Below are positions 42,600-52,566 of a stretch of 64,000 nucleotides of DNA, piece by piece. A program made the translations under genes and the position numbers. Under the pieces are notes generated by a model. That model was not told where the DNA came from and searched no databases. It saw nothing but the letters and a program-made list of their open reading frames with translations. This stretch comes from Peronospora farinosa (Eukaryota > Oomycota > Peronosporomycetes > Peronosporales > Peronosporaceae): the NCBI GenBank assembly GCA_947646735.1, contig CANTFK010000822.1:62001-126000 (forward strand), read 5' to 3'. The stretch's first letter is position 1; the number at the start of each line of letters is the position of its first letter.

Positions 42600-44713
42600 T
42601 CGTCCTGCTGCAACAATCTTACTTGCAAACAAGTTATAAGCCCAATGGATAGAGAAACTGAAGCGACCGCCAAGACACCAGAAGGTGTCGCACGAGCTGC
42701 GCCAGGGAGTGGCTCACCAGCAAGTGTTCCCTCGTCGGTGAGCATGCTGGCAGCCGTCGAAGAACCGTCCGCCCGCGAAAGGGGGTGAGGCGACCGATAA
42801 AAGATCCTCGCGGCCCTCCCGTAGTGACCGACCTCCTGGCGAAGCTCAAGTCGTCGCAGTGCGTCCGGGACGAAGACGAGAGGATACTTGAAGCTGTTGT
42901 GAGCGCAAATTTGCGTCCAAGCTGGACAAGATGATAAATGAATATCGCATTGTCTTTTCCAAGCAACATAATATCAATTTGTTTGCAGAAAGGAACGATA
43001 AAGTCCGGTCATAAAACGACCACTTGATTTATTTAGTGGCCCAAAAGGAGGCAACAAATTTTGGCGAAGAATCAATTTGGGAGAACATTGTGAAGTACGC
43101 ACAACTCGAGTCTCAGGCAATACAACTAGACTACTTGACTCACTCTAAAGAATTGTTTCGTTCATTCAAGGGCTAGAAGATGAAACCGTGCGTGATTGAC
43201 ATACTGGTCGTGAGCTTGTAAATGCCGTTACAGCTACGAGACGATGTCACAAGTGCAGTCAAATTGGTCACATCGCGCGTTATTGCAGAAATAAAGGAGG
43301 AAGAAATGAGGCTATTTCCAAGAAGAGAGTTGCACCAAGTGAAGGAAACAAGTGGGCAATTGCTGCACCGATTGTGATAAATTGAATGACGATGATTTGA
43401 TTCTTGACACTCGTGCAGATTGTAATTTGGTTTGTAATGTAACAATGTTGAGCAAGGTTGAACGCTGTGCACATAGTGAAGTGATTAAACAATCGGATGA
43501 CACACAATTTTAAGTTAATAAAATTGTTAGAGCTAGCTTGCACGCATCTGTTATCAAGGTAGACACTGAGGTTGAATTTTTCGTGTGCTTAATATTGACC
43601 ACAACTGACAAGAAATTTGTTTTGTTGCGGCCGACTGGCAGACCATGTGTGTTTAGTTAAGCAGTTTTAATAACAGACCTATCTTAAAGAATAAGGCTGT
43701 GTTTTTTACGTAGCGATCAAGAATCACGTGAGGGTAGTGAATTGAGCTATAAATATAAAGTAAAATTTTGGTTTAAATGATCTTGTGATGAGCGCGGTAG
43801 CTACCGTTTATTTCGGTAGTTGATGCAGAAGGGTACACTAATGTGCTTCCACAAGCATTTTGGTCATCTAAATTTTACCACGATTGAGAGTGTAGCGCTT
43901 AAGCCACGATCAGGAATTGAAATGACGGATAATACACAACCGCACTGTTTAACGTCTAAACAAGGAAAGAATACATGGGTCGTACAGCCAAACAAGACAC
44001 TTGCGGGAATGCACCGACAGATCGCGTAGGAGCAGCGATTTGTAGCTACATCAAGGGCTCGATTACACCGCGAGACCGCAGAGGTAACAGGTATCTGGTC
44101 AGCTTTGTGGACCACAAGACCAAATGTTGTCGTGTTTCCTTGCTAAATCGAAAAATCAAGCTGCGAAAAGTTTGAGCATTTTTGTTTCATTTCGAGAAAT
44201 GTTACGATTGTTGCGTGCATCAGCTCCATACGGATGGTGGCGGAGAATACAAAAACGTTGATTTAATTTGTCGTGACACTGAAGTTGCGTGACACATTAC
44301 GGAAGCTGGCAACCAGGCTGGTAATGGAAAGGAGGAGGCATACACCGGACGGTGATGAATATGGTTTACTGTATGATTTTTTCGTGTAAATTACTACTTT
44401 CTGTATGAGCTGATGCAGACGAATGTGCGGCTTACGTTTTTAATAGGATGCCAACACTCTCCAACCCACATCGGACGTCTCCATTCGCAATGTTGACCGA
44501 AAAGTCGTGATATCTCGTGGATATTGTCGTGTTTGGACCGCAATGTGAAGTATTTTGAGATCCTAACAAAAAGTGCTGAAGAAGCGCTTCGAAAGGGGGT
44601 TGATTGTGGGAAAAAGCGATGAGACAAAAGGATTTCGTGTGTGGCTTCCGCGTGTTCGCATTGTTATCACTACACGCCACGTTCGTTAAGTCAAAACGAT
44701 CCCTGATGAAGAC
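42600..44713 (+). pseudogene. Copia gag / protease / integrase relic
   Basis: PPVVTDLLAKLKS...CVRDEDERILEAVV looks like a gag part. DDLILDTRADCNLV (normally DSGA) is the protease. APTDRVGAAICSYIKG...ITPRDRRGNRYLVSFVDH is the integrase start, followed by LHTDGGGEYKNVDL with the catalytic D.GGE region. Many stops and shifts are present. Confidence 0.8.
44709..44713. other. Target-site duplication AAGAC (left) of element B
   Basis: AAGAC here and at 52567-52571 flanks the full-length gypsy element B exactly. Confidence 0.95.
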
Positions 44714-45172
44714 TGTAATGGGGCACCCTCCGACTATACTGATAACAGTATAGTCTACTTTCACGGATTACAGTGAAAGCAGGTGCCTCAGAACCTCACG
44801 TACACGTGAGCAGAGGAAGCTTATCAACTAAACAAACGCTTAGCTGAGAGGGAAAAGAAAACTGTATTTAATATATACTTAACTATCTAATAAAACTAAT
44901 CTGATATAACCTATGTTAACTATATTAAAGTACAACTATGTATGTTGACAACTTGCCCTCCACTCATTGCGCGCGTCCATCGGTCATTGGTCAGCGCGTT
45001 GGTTGATATGATGGCCCATATCAACCAATGAGAGGGCATCTCCAACTTCAAGGAGATCTAGGAACAATATTATATGAAAAGATAATATTGTCAAATATTA
45101 TTAGGTATAATAATACTTGTATTGACACTTCATATAAGTGTCAATATTATGTAACGGGCTCGCCCCGTTACA
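44714..45172 (-). repeat. 3' LTR of gypsy B
   Basis: 459 bp. The half distal to the PPT (44714-about 44880) differs at many positions and small indels from the 5' LTR. The remainder is almost identical. Confidence 0.95.
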
Positions 45173-45188
45173 TCACCCCCCCTCAACC
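45173..45188 (-). other. Polypurine tract of gypsy B
   Basis: In the sense direction GGTTGAGGGGGGGTGA directly precedes the 3' LTR. Confidence 0.75.
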
Positions 45189-45481
45189 AACAGTCACATT
45201 AGTGACTGTTTAGTGACTATGGGAAAGGAGAACTTGTTGAATTTTCTTTCATTCAACAATTACGCTATGACAAAGTCAATGCGCGTCGCTGCTAAGGCAG
45301 CCGAGAGCTCGGCTGCACGCCTGTGTGCAGCCGCTACTGAGGCTCACAGCCTCAGCCAGCAGACACTAATGTGTATGCTGGAAGTCAACATCAGCCTGCA
45401 ACGCCTGTTGCAGGTTCACGTAGCGCTTCGCCGCGTGAAGATGTTGACCCAGAGTTAGTCGTTGACTACTCTGGTGAGTAG

Positions 45482-46978
45482 GATGACGCATCCGACTCAA
45501 AGCCACCTGTGTCACTCCCGAGCTCTCCCCGGGGTGATGCCTCGTCGTCGAATGTTACGAAGAGGGATCGTGGTACATTGAGTGAATCAATGTACCGTGA
45601 AATGTTCGGGTCTTCTGATGAATCAGACGACTCGCCAAACGAGTCGAAGGATAGTGACTCGGGTGGGGACCGTAAGGGTGATGTCAGTGCTTCTACTGAC
45701 ATCAATGCTCGTAGTGTCGGTACTTCTGTTGACACTAATGCTCGTGGTGTCGGTACTTTTGTTGACACCACGCAGGAGGCTTTAGACCGCAACGTATTAC
45801 GTCTTGCTCCTGATCTCAAGCCATGGATGCTACCTAAGCATCTGCTTGATCGTTGGTCTGGAAAGACCAACGAACGGGTTTCCATACCGTTGTTTGATGC
45901 GTCAAAGCTTCACGGCCTTGACGCCAGTGCGAAGGACTTTCGCACTGAGAACGACTATTCCATCGATGTGTTTCTTGAACATCGATGGTATGGCCCACAC
46001 AAGAAGCGTGAGGCTGACGCGTTCCTCTAATCTTGGAACGCTTTTATCACCAACGTTTTAAACGTTGGGAAAGAGGCTTGGTCTCAAAGACTTTTTGCTA
46101 GCCGCAATAAGTTTGAGAAAAGAAGTACTTCCGGTGCATGCTATCGTTTGCACCGGTTATCTAGAGAGGCAGGCCTGTTATGCCTCTCTTGGGGCGACCC
46201 ATGCCCGGGGTGCCTGAGCACCTCGTCAAGAGCGCCTAAGGAGGCGTACCTCCTTACTGAGCCCCGGTGGAGAGCTCGCATCTCTTCTGAGATGCGTGAA
46301 GGGATTGCTACTTTGCAATCCCTTTACGAGCGCGCTGGGCGCTCGTTTTCCAATGGTCCTTCACCATCGGGGCTGTCTACTGTTCGACAAGGCCGGGAAC
46401 GTCGGCCATCAGTTGGGCCCCCGGTTCCCAGCTATCCGCCGAAGGCGGATAGCCACGCTACCGGACAAGATAACTCGTCCGACGTCCCTTCACCTCGCGG
46501 TGCTTTAGTAAGCGTTTCACGAGGAAGCGCTTCCCACCATGGGATTCCACCAGCGGATGCGGTGGTGGAGGAAAAACCCTGTCCGATTCTTTCATCGAAC
46601 TTGGCTGCTGAGTTAGACGGGTTTGCCTGTGTAACTCGTGAGCTACATTGTGATGTTGATCACGAACGGGATAAGCGTCGCCGCTTAGAGGACATTGTGC
46701 GACAGCTTGGGTTTGACCATGAGAAGTCTCACGCTGACAATGCTGTCGCACTGTTAAAGAATGAACGGCGACTTCATTCTCTGAGTAACGAGCTGGCGAC
46801 AGCTCGTCAGGAGATCGTCCAATATCATAAGAAGATCTCATCTCTACACGACCAGATATCGAATCTGGTTCGTGACAACAAGAATCTGAAGGGGATTCTT
46901 GAGAGTAATGGCTATCTTCGTTGTTTGAAGAAGCCGCGTACTGAACGTACGGACGAAGACGTCCCACGTAAAACGTAG
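45482..46978 (+). pseudogene. Long antisense ORF in gypsy B (one internal stop)
   Basis: Opposite to gag-pol, one frame is open from 45482 to 46978 (stop TAG), broken only by TAA at 46028-46030. The first in-frame ATG is 45590; upstream the frame is open to about 45340 apart from TAG 45479-45481. The N-terminal part is Ser/Asp-rich with short DTNARGVGT-type repeats. Then comes LAPDLKPWMLPKHLLDRWSG. The C-terminal part (about 46600-46970) is a heptad-rich coiled coil (LKNERRLHSLSNELATARQE) and ends basic. The last 520 bp overlap the sense pol/chromodomain ORF. Antisense accessory ORFs are known in some plant Ty3 elements; the family of this one is unknown to me. Confidence 0.6.
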
Positions 46979-49885
46979 GATGCGTACGCATCCTGCGTGG
47001 CAACTCGATCGTGTATGCGTTGCCTAGGCGGCGCAATACACGAAACGGGCCGATGTGCTTGGGCAACAATTTATTGCTGCCAACGTTAGTCACTACATGT
47101 TTAGGTAGGTTTACTGTTGACAGTAAAACTAAATCACCTTCAATAAATGTTTGAGCATTTGCCCTTCCATTATTGTCTGCGTTTCGCTTTTGCTTATCCA
47201 CCGCTTCTGCAATAGAGTCTTGCACGAAACGGACTACCGCTTCGCTAGTCAGCAGGAAATCCTTAGCTGACTCGTTGCTTTTGGCTGCAGTGCATTTTGA
47301 ATGCACTGCAGAGATATCGGTTACTAATTCAGCGAGAACGTTACTGTTCTCACTTGTGATACCTCGAACGATGCTGATATCTTCAGCATCGTTATCAGTA
47401 AGAGAGTCATCGCTCTTACTTTCTTCCCCTTCACCGAAGTCGAATGGTACGACTTCGGTTACTTCGCGTCTACCATAACGTCGTCGCGTGATGAGCAAGA
47501 GACAGATTGGTTCTCGCTCGAGCGAGTCCCCCCCCTTAAACTAGAGAAGGTGGGGACACGTGGATGGCGAAGGTCATTCACGTAGAACGGTGTATGCGTC
47601 GTTGAAGCATGCACTGAGTTGTTGATGGCAAATTCGACCATCGACAAGAACTCACTCCAACTCGCAAACGAGTGGACGTAACCTCGAAGAATCTCTTCGA
47701 GGACGCGATTGGCGCGTTCAGTCTGACCATCGGTTTCTGGATGGTCAGAAGTAGACATTGTGGGCCGTGCTCCAAGTATTTAGAACACGGAACGCCAAAA
47801 CTCAGCCGTGAACCGGGGGTCCCTATCGGACACAAGTTCACGGGGTAAACCGTGCAATCGAAAGATTGTATCGATAAACAATCGAGCACAGCCTTCTGCT
47901 GTGATCTACTCAGGTACAGCAACAAGATGCACCATCTTGCTGAACCTGTCTACAAACACGAGAATACCATTATTCCCGTGAGCGTCTTTGGGAAACCCAA
48001 AGACGAAGTCCATTGATACGGACTCCCAGCACTCTGCCGGAACAGGTAGAGGCTGCAATGGTGCACGGAGTGAAGGACTAGGCTTCACTCGTTGACACAC
48101 CTCGCAAGCACGCACGTACTTGCGCACAAACTTATACTGGCGTGGCCAGTAAAAGTCGCGACTGACCGTGAGGTAAGTCTTCTCACGGCCGCGATGCCCA
48201 CTTATTGGTGCATCTTGACATTCAAACATGATCCGTAACCTGAGATCATGTTGTGGCGGTACAACGACACGAGGCGTGTCGTTGTTGACGGCTGTGTAGT
48301 ACAGTAAGCCGTCCCGCTGGGTGTATCGATTGAGAGAAGATCGATAAATGGCAGGCAAGCGCCATCAGGCGGACAAGATCATTATCTTGTGCGCATGCCC
48401 TTCTGATGTCGTCGAGTAAGCTCGACGACAAGACGCTGGTACTCAGCGTGGCGACAGTGGTGTTCACATCACTGTCGGATTGCACAGTCGGCTCTAGGTC
48501 AGGCCGACGTGAAAGAGCATCGGCGACGACGTTAAGTCGTCTTGGCTTATACTCCACGGAGAAGTTGTACTCCGCGAAGAATGACAACCATCTCGCCATA
48601 CGTTGCAAGAGGTGTGGACTGTTTACAGCCGTGCGTAGTGACGCATGGTCTGTATACACAATGAACGGTCTATCTCCTAAGAGATAGACGCGAAACTTAG
48701 CCAGTGCATACTTCATGGCAAGGCGTTCCTTGTCATGCACCGGATAATTGCGCTCAGCCGGTTGCAGCTGACGCGATTGATAACAGACGACACGCTCGGC
48801 GCCGTCTGTATCATATTGCATCAGTGCACAGCCGATTGCAAAATCGCTGGCGTCACAGACCCCATGAAATGGTCTGCCTTAATCTGCAATCGCCACTACT
48901 GGCGATTGCATCAAGCTTTGCTTGATACGTTCAAAGGAACGCTGATAGTCAGCGTTCCAGTTCCACTTTACATTTTTCTTGAGTAGACAGAAAGATGTAC
49001 TGTCATTTCGGCGTAATTGCGCGAGTATTTGTGCAAGTACGCCGCTAGCCTAAGGAACTTCCTTAGTCCCTTGACATCGCCTAGCACTGGACAGTCGGTG
49101 ATCGCCTTGATCTTTTCTCAATCAGGGCGTACGCCGTTCTTTCCGACGATGCACCCAAGAAGCGATATTTCGCTAGCTGCGAATATACACTTCTTGAGGT
49201 TGGCGTACAACTTATGCTCGCGCATAAGTGTAAGAACCTTACGGACGTGGAGTCTATGGACTTCCACGTCTGTTTTACCGTCCATAGCCCGACTATGGAC
49301 GAACACATCATCGAAGTAACTCGGTGCGAATTCGCGCACCGGTCTCAATAGATGTGAAACACATCTATTGAATGTGGCTGGTGCATGACTAAGCCCTTGT
49401 GGCATCACCAACCATTCCCAGAGCATACCACTGGGAGTGCTCACTGCTGTGTACAGGATGTCCCGTTCACGCATTAGGATCTGATAGAAACCATCCATCA
49501 GATCCATGGACGAAAAGATGGTTCTCTTAGACATACCATCTATGATTACGTCCTTTCTCGGTATCGGCGTTTGCGCCGGTATCGTTGCAGCGTTCAACTT
49601 GTTGAACGCGTGTACTATCCGCCACCCTCCTGTGGCCTTGCGCACACAGAAGGTCGGAGAGCTGTGAGGTGAAGTTGACTCCCTCACATGGCCCGCTGCT
49701 AGGCGATCGGCAAAGAACTTGTCGATCGCCTCGACCTGTTCCTGAGGCAGTGGCCACTGCTTCATGACACAATATTTTGTGCCAGGAACAAGGTCGATCT
49801 CGTGTCGAGTACCTTTATCCTTAGGTAACTCGCACGGAACGGATTCAGGGAATACATCCTTGAATTCGACCAAATCCTTGTACAA
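46458..49885 (-). pseudogene. Gypsy B pol: RT, RNase H, integrase, chromodomain (several stops)
   Basis: RT 49885-49118 has HEIDLVPGTKYCVMKQWPL, FSSMDLMDGFYQI, and the catalytic box as YFDD in SYFDDVFVHS. A stop follows GVRPD. RNase H (to about 48400) contains FAIGCALMQYD, VYTDHASLRTA and NVVADALSRR. Integrase starts at about 48358: ACEVCQRV, then SMDFVFGFP, VSDRDPRFT and TDGQTERANRV, so D,D,E are all present. TAG after VAVPE and TAA after WRSVF interrupt it. The chromodomain-like end is GGKRFLVKRLLKH...RRTSYLVR, where the frame stops at 46458. Decay is much lighter than in element A. Confidence 0.88.
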
Positions 49886-49957
49886 AGGATTTGACTTCAG
49901 TAACTCCCAGGATTGCGATGTATATCGTTCAATCCGAGTCTTCTCATCAAGGACACT

Positions 49958-50866
49958 TTATTCCATTGATGAGCTGCTGAGAACCCGTTCGTTCTCGGCA
50001 AAAACTGTTGCTGACCGAATGTCAGTCATGTACTCGTTCTCTGCGACGAGCACACAGATCTGCTTGACTTTGCCACTACGCAGATCACGCAAGAACCTTT
50101 TAGGTTCAAGCGTAGACAACTGAGTTATCTCCGAAGTTAACTTCGGAGGCGCGATCAGATCAAGCGTATAAGCGCCTACGTTTGATCCGTCATTAACCAA
50201 GACGTTCAACGTCTCGGTTACTTCCTGGGGACTTATTCCCTCAGGGCACTGGGGACTTATTCCCTCAGTGATTATTTCCTGGGGACTTAGTCCCGCAGGC
50301 TCGATCGAACCTGTTCCATCGACTCCCTCTAGCTGTGGTGGCGCAACCACAGCGAGATCCTCTACGATCAACTCTCCAGTTGATCTAGGATTTCCGTGTT
50401 GCCGCTTCTGGGCAACCGGTTTACTCTTCGGTGAATGCTGCCCTCTAGGCGAGCATTCATGTCCCGGTCCACTCGACTTATTCGAGTGGTGGACCTTCGG
50501 CGCTGCCTGTGCTTGTGCACAGCCGCCGGCCTTTTTGCCTTCAAGCGTGTAGTGAATTCTCACTACACGTTTCTTTACTGTTACGGATGCGCCAGTTGCA
50601 AGGCGCACCGTCATCCTCGTTGGAGGTGTCTCGCGCTCAACATATTTGAGCCTACGATCATCTAGCGATTGTCGTCGAACAAAGTTGCTCGAAGCCCCAT
50701 AATCAACTAGGGCGCGAAGTGACATGTTCTTTGTCACTTCGATCTTCAATGTGATGAGGGATACCTCATCACTGGGAGCGGCAACACACAGTGACTGTGT
50801 GTTGGAAGCAACCTTCGTCAAGAGTCCCGCGAACTCTCTTGACGTTGCTGGATCAGTAGGGCGCTC
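49958..50866 (-). CDS. Gypsy B protease region (pol N-terminus, shifted from gag frame)
   Basis: The frame is open from about 50866 down to stop 49958 and lies in a different frame from gag, so pol expression would need frameshifting. SLRALVDYGASSNFVRR matches the gypsy protease active site, but the usual Asp-Ser/Thr-Gly is Asp-Tyr-Gly. A Pro/Ser/Gln-rich stretch with three near-repeats of GLSPQE/GISPQ (about 50215-50300) follows. Confidence 0.7.
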   Translation of the reverse strand, partial: ERPTDPATSREFAGLLTKVASNTQSLCVAAPSDEVSLITLKIEVTKNMSLRALVDYGASSNFVRRQSLDDRRLKYVERETPPTRMTVRLATGASVTVKKRVVRIHYTLEGKKAGGCAQAQAAPKVHHSNKSSGPGHECSPRGQHSPKSKPVAQKRQHGNPRSTGELIVEDLAVVAPPQLEGVDGTGSIEPAGLSPQEIITEGISPQCPEGISPQEVTETLNVLVNDGSNVGAYTLDLIAPPKLTSEITQLSTLEPKRFLRDLRSGKVKQICVLVAENEYMTDIRSATVFAENERVLSSSSME

Positions 50867-50871
50867 CGCCC

Positions 50872-52056
50872 CTACTGACCCCGACCGTTTTTTGATGGTC
50901 CACCACGTTGTTGCGATTTCGCAGCAACGTGGGACCCACGTCTCTGGCCTTTCTTGGCAGACGGTCGATCGTCACTCCCAGTGTTACGAGACACTGGGCG
51001 TGGGGCACTACACTCATAAGCGTAGTGGCCCAACTTCTGACAGCGATTGCACTTTTGCAATCGCTTGTACCCTGGAGAGCGAGGTCGCTCACTCTCTACA
51101 TAGGAGAGGTCCATTGGTTCTGGACCTCCGCCCTCCTGTCGTCTCGGTGGACGATAGGATCCCGAGTGGACGTGAGCCTGTTGTAGGCTAAAGTCCTCCT
51201 GTTCCGCTGCAGAGATCGCTTGATCCAGCGATTCTAGTTCCAAGCGGAACAGGTGGGTCTTGACAGGACCATCTGTCAGACCCTTAAAGAACACAGTAAC
51301 CTGCGTGTGTTCATCGATTGGGTTCAGTACGATACAGCTAACGAGGTATCGTATGTGTTGGGCGTAAGCGTGTATATCACGCTTACCCTGTTTCAAATCC
51401 AGGAGCTCAGCCCTAGTCCTGATCTCGGCGCGAGGCGGCTCAAACGTGTGTTTGAGCCGCGCCTTGAAGACTTCATACGTTGGGAAAACGTATGGGTCGT
51501 GCAGTTTGAGCCCTAAGGCCCAAGCTTTGGCACGTCCTGCCAAGTTCGACATGGCGAACTTGACCTTCATCGCATCGTCATCGATGCGACGAGCCTCAAT
51601 GGCATCGTCGAGCTCGACGAACCATCTCAACAAGGAGTCGCTTTCGACTGCCTTGTACTTGGAGACATCAATCTTCAAGGACTCGGGTCGACGTGCATAC
51701 GCCGACCCGGCAGCAACAGCACTATCCTGCTGTTGTCTAAACAGTTCAGACTGTTGAGCACCCTGCTGCATCAACAAGTCAGCTTGTTGAGCGCCTTGTT
51801 CTCTCAACAGTTCAACCTGTTGAGAACCTTGCTTCTCTAGCAAGGTGAGTTTCTTTACAACTTCGTCAAGTTCATGTTGTATGAACTTGGCGATGGTTGC
51901 ATGTTGGTCGTCTCCGCTAAGAGAGAGCAACATGGCACCAACGGCAGGGTTGCCGATGGTTTCAGCCATACGCTGAACCGCATTCCATTCTAGGTCACTC
52001 AAATGGCGGAAGTCATCACGCGTTTCGTGATGACGTTCATCACCCGCTGATTCCAT
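50872..52056 (-). CDS. Gypsy B Gag
   Basis: 394 codons from ATG 52056; an upstream GTG in frame was not used. N-terminal helical part (LSDLEWNAVQRMAETIG, EVVKKLTLLEKQ). Then four or five near-tandem QGAQQxxLLxQ repeats. The core is the retrotransposon gag domain (DSLLRWFVELDDAIEARRI, MKVKFAMSNLAGRAKAWAL, PTYEVFKARLKHTFEPP). A zinc knuckle CNRCQKLGHYAYEC (CX2CX4HX4C) binds nucleic acid. A basic tail follows. The frame is intact. Pol begins in another frame across the gag stop. Confidence 0.9.
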   Translation of the reverse strand: MESAGDERHHETRDDFRHLSDLEWNAVQRMAETIGNPAVGAMLLSLSGDDQHATIAKFIQHELDEVVKKLTLLEKQGSQQVELLREQGAQQADLLMQQGAQQSELFRQQQDSAVAAGSAYARRPESLKIDVSKYKAVESDSLLRWFVELDDAIEARRIDDDAMKVKFAMSNLAGRAKAWALGLKLHDPYVFPTYEVFKARLKHTFEPPRAEIRTRAELLDLKQGKRDIHAYAQHIRYLVSCIVLNPIDEHTQVTVFFKGLTDGPVKTHLFRLELESLDQAISAAEQEDFSLQQAHVHSGSYRPPRRQEGGGPEPMDLSYVESERPRSPGYKRLQKCNRCQKLGHYAYECSAPRPVSRNTGSDDRPSAKKGQRRGSHVAAKSQQRGGPSKNGRGQ

Positions 52057-52085
52057 AGCGGGAGGTGCGGTGGTCGCTGAACGGA

Positions 52086-52101
52086 CCACGAAGTGCTACC
52101 A
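52086..52101 (-). other. Primer-binding site of gypsy B
   Basis: In the sense direction TGGTAGCACTTCGTGG starts two bases after the 5' LTR end. Confidence 0.65.
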
Positions 52102-52103
52102 GG

Positions 52104-52566
52104 TGTAATGGGGCACCCTCCGACTATACTGATTACAGTATAGTCTACCTTCACTGATGACAGTGAAAGCAGGTGCCTCAATTACCTCTCTTACACAAGA
52201 GGCAGAGGAAGCTTTACTTCGAAACGACACGCTTAGAAGTAGAGGGAAAGAGAACTGTATTTAATATATAGTTAACTATCTTAATAAAACTAATCTGTTA
52301 TAACCTATGTTAACTATATTAAAGTACAACTATGTATGTTGACAACTTGCCCTCCACTCATTGCGCGCGTCCATCGGTCATTGGTCAGCGCGTTGGTTGA
52401 TATGATGGCCCATATCAACCAATGAGAGGGCATCTCCAACTTCAAGGAGATCTAGGAACAATATTATATGAAAAGATAATATTGTCAAATATTATTAGTT
52501 ATAATAATATATTTATTGACACTTCATATAAGTGTCAATATTATGTAACGGGCTCACCCCGTTACA
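52104..52566 (-). repeat. 5' LTR of gypsy B
   Basis: 463 bp. It is closer to the solo LTR at 33806 than to its own 3' LTR in the distal 160 bp. It carries an inverted repeat around the family core (GACTATACTG...CAGTATAGTC). Confidence 0.95.

Larger units (their letters stand above)
44714..52566 (-). mobile_element. Full-length gypsy element B (chromodomain type), minus strand, TSD AAGAC
   Basis: The 7853-bp element has LTRs of 459 and 463 bp, starting TGTAACGGG and ending CCCCATTACA in the sense direction. It has PBS TGGTAGCACTTCG two bases inside the 5' LTR and a G-rich PPT before the 3' LTR. Sense order is gag, protease, RT, RNase H, integrase, chromodomain. Gag is open; pol has a frame change and several stops, so it is probably not autonomous. 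A long antisense ORF lies between pol and the 3' LTR. Short perfect hairpins are packed throughout. It interrupts the copia relic. Confidence 0.95.

Noticed and set aside
45690..45790. Possible CRISPR-like or satellite array from repeated GACACTAATGCTCGTGGTGTCGG units
   Set aside because: Only two to three coding repeats (DTNARGVGT) inside the antisense ORF; no spacers.
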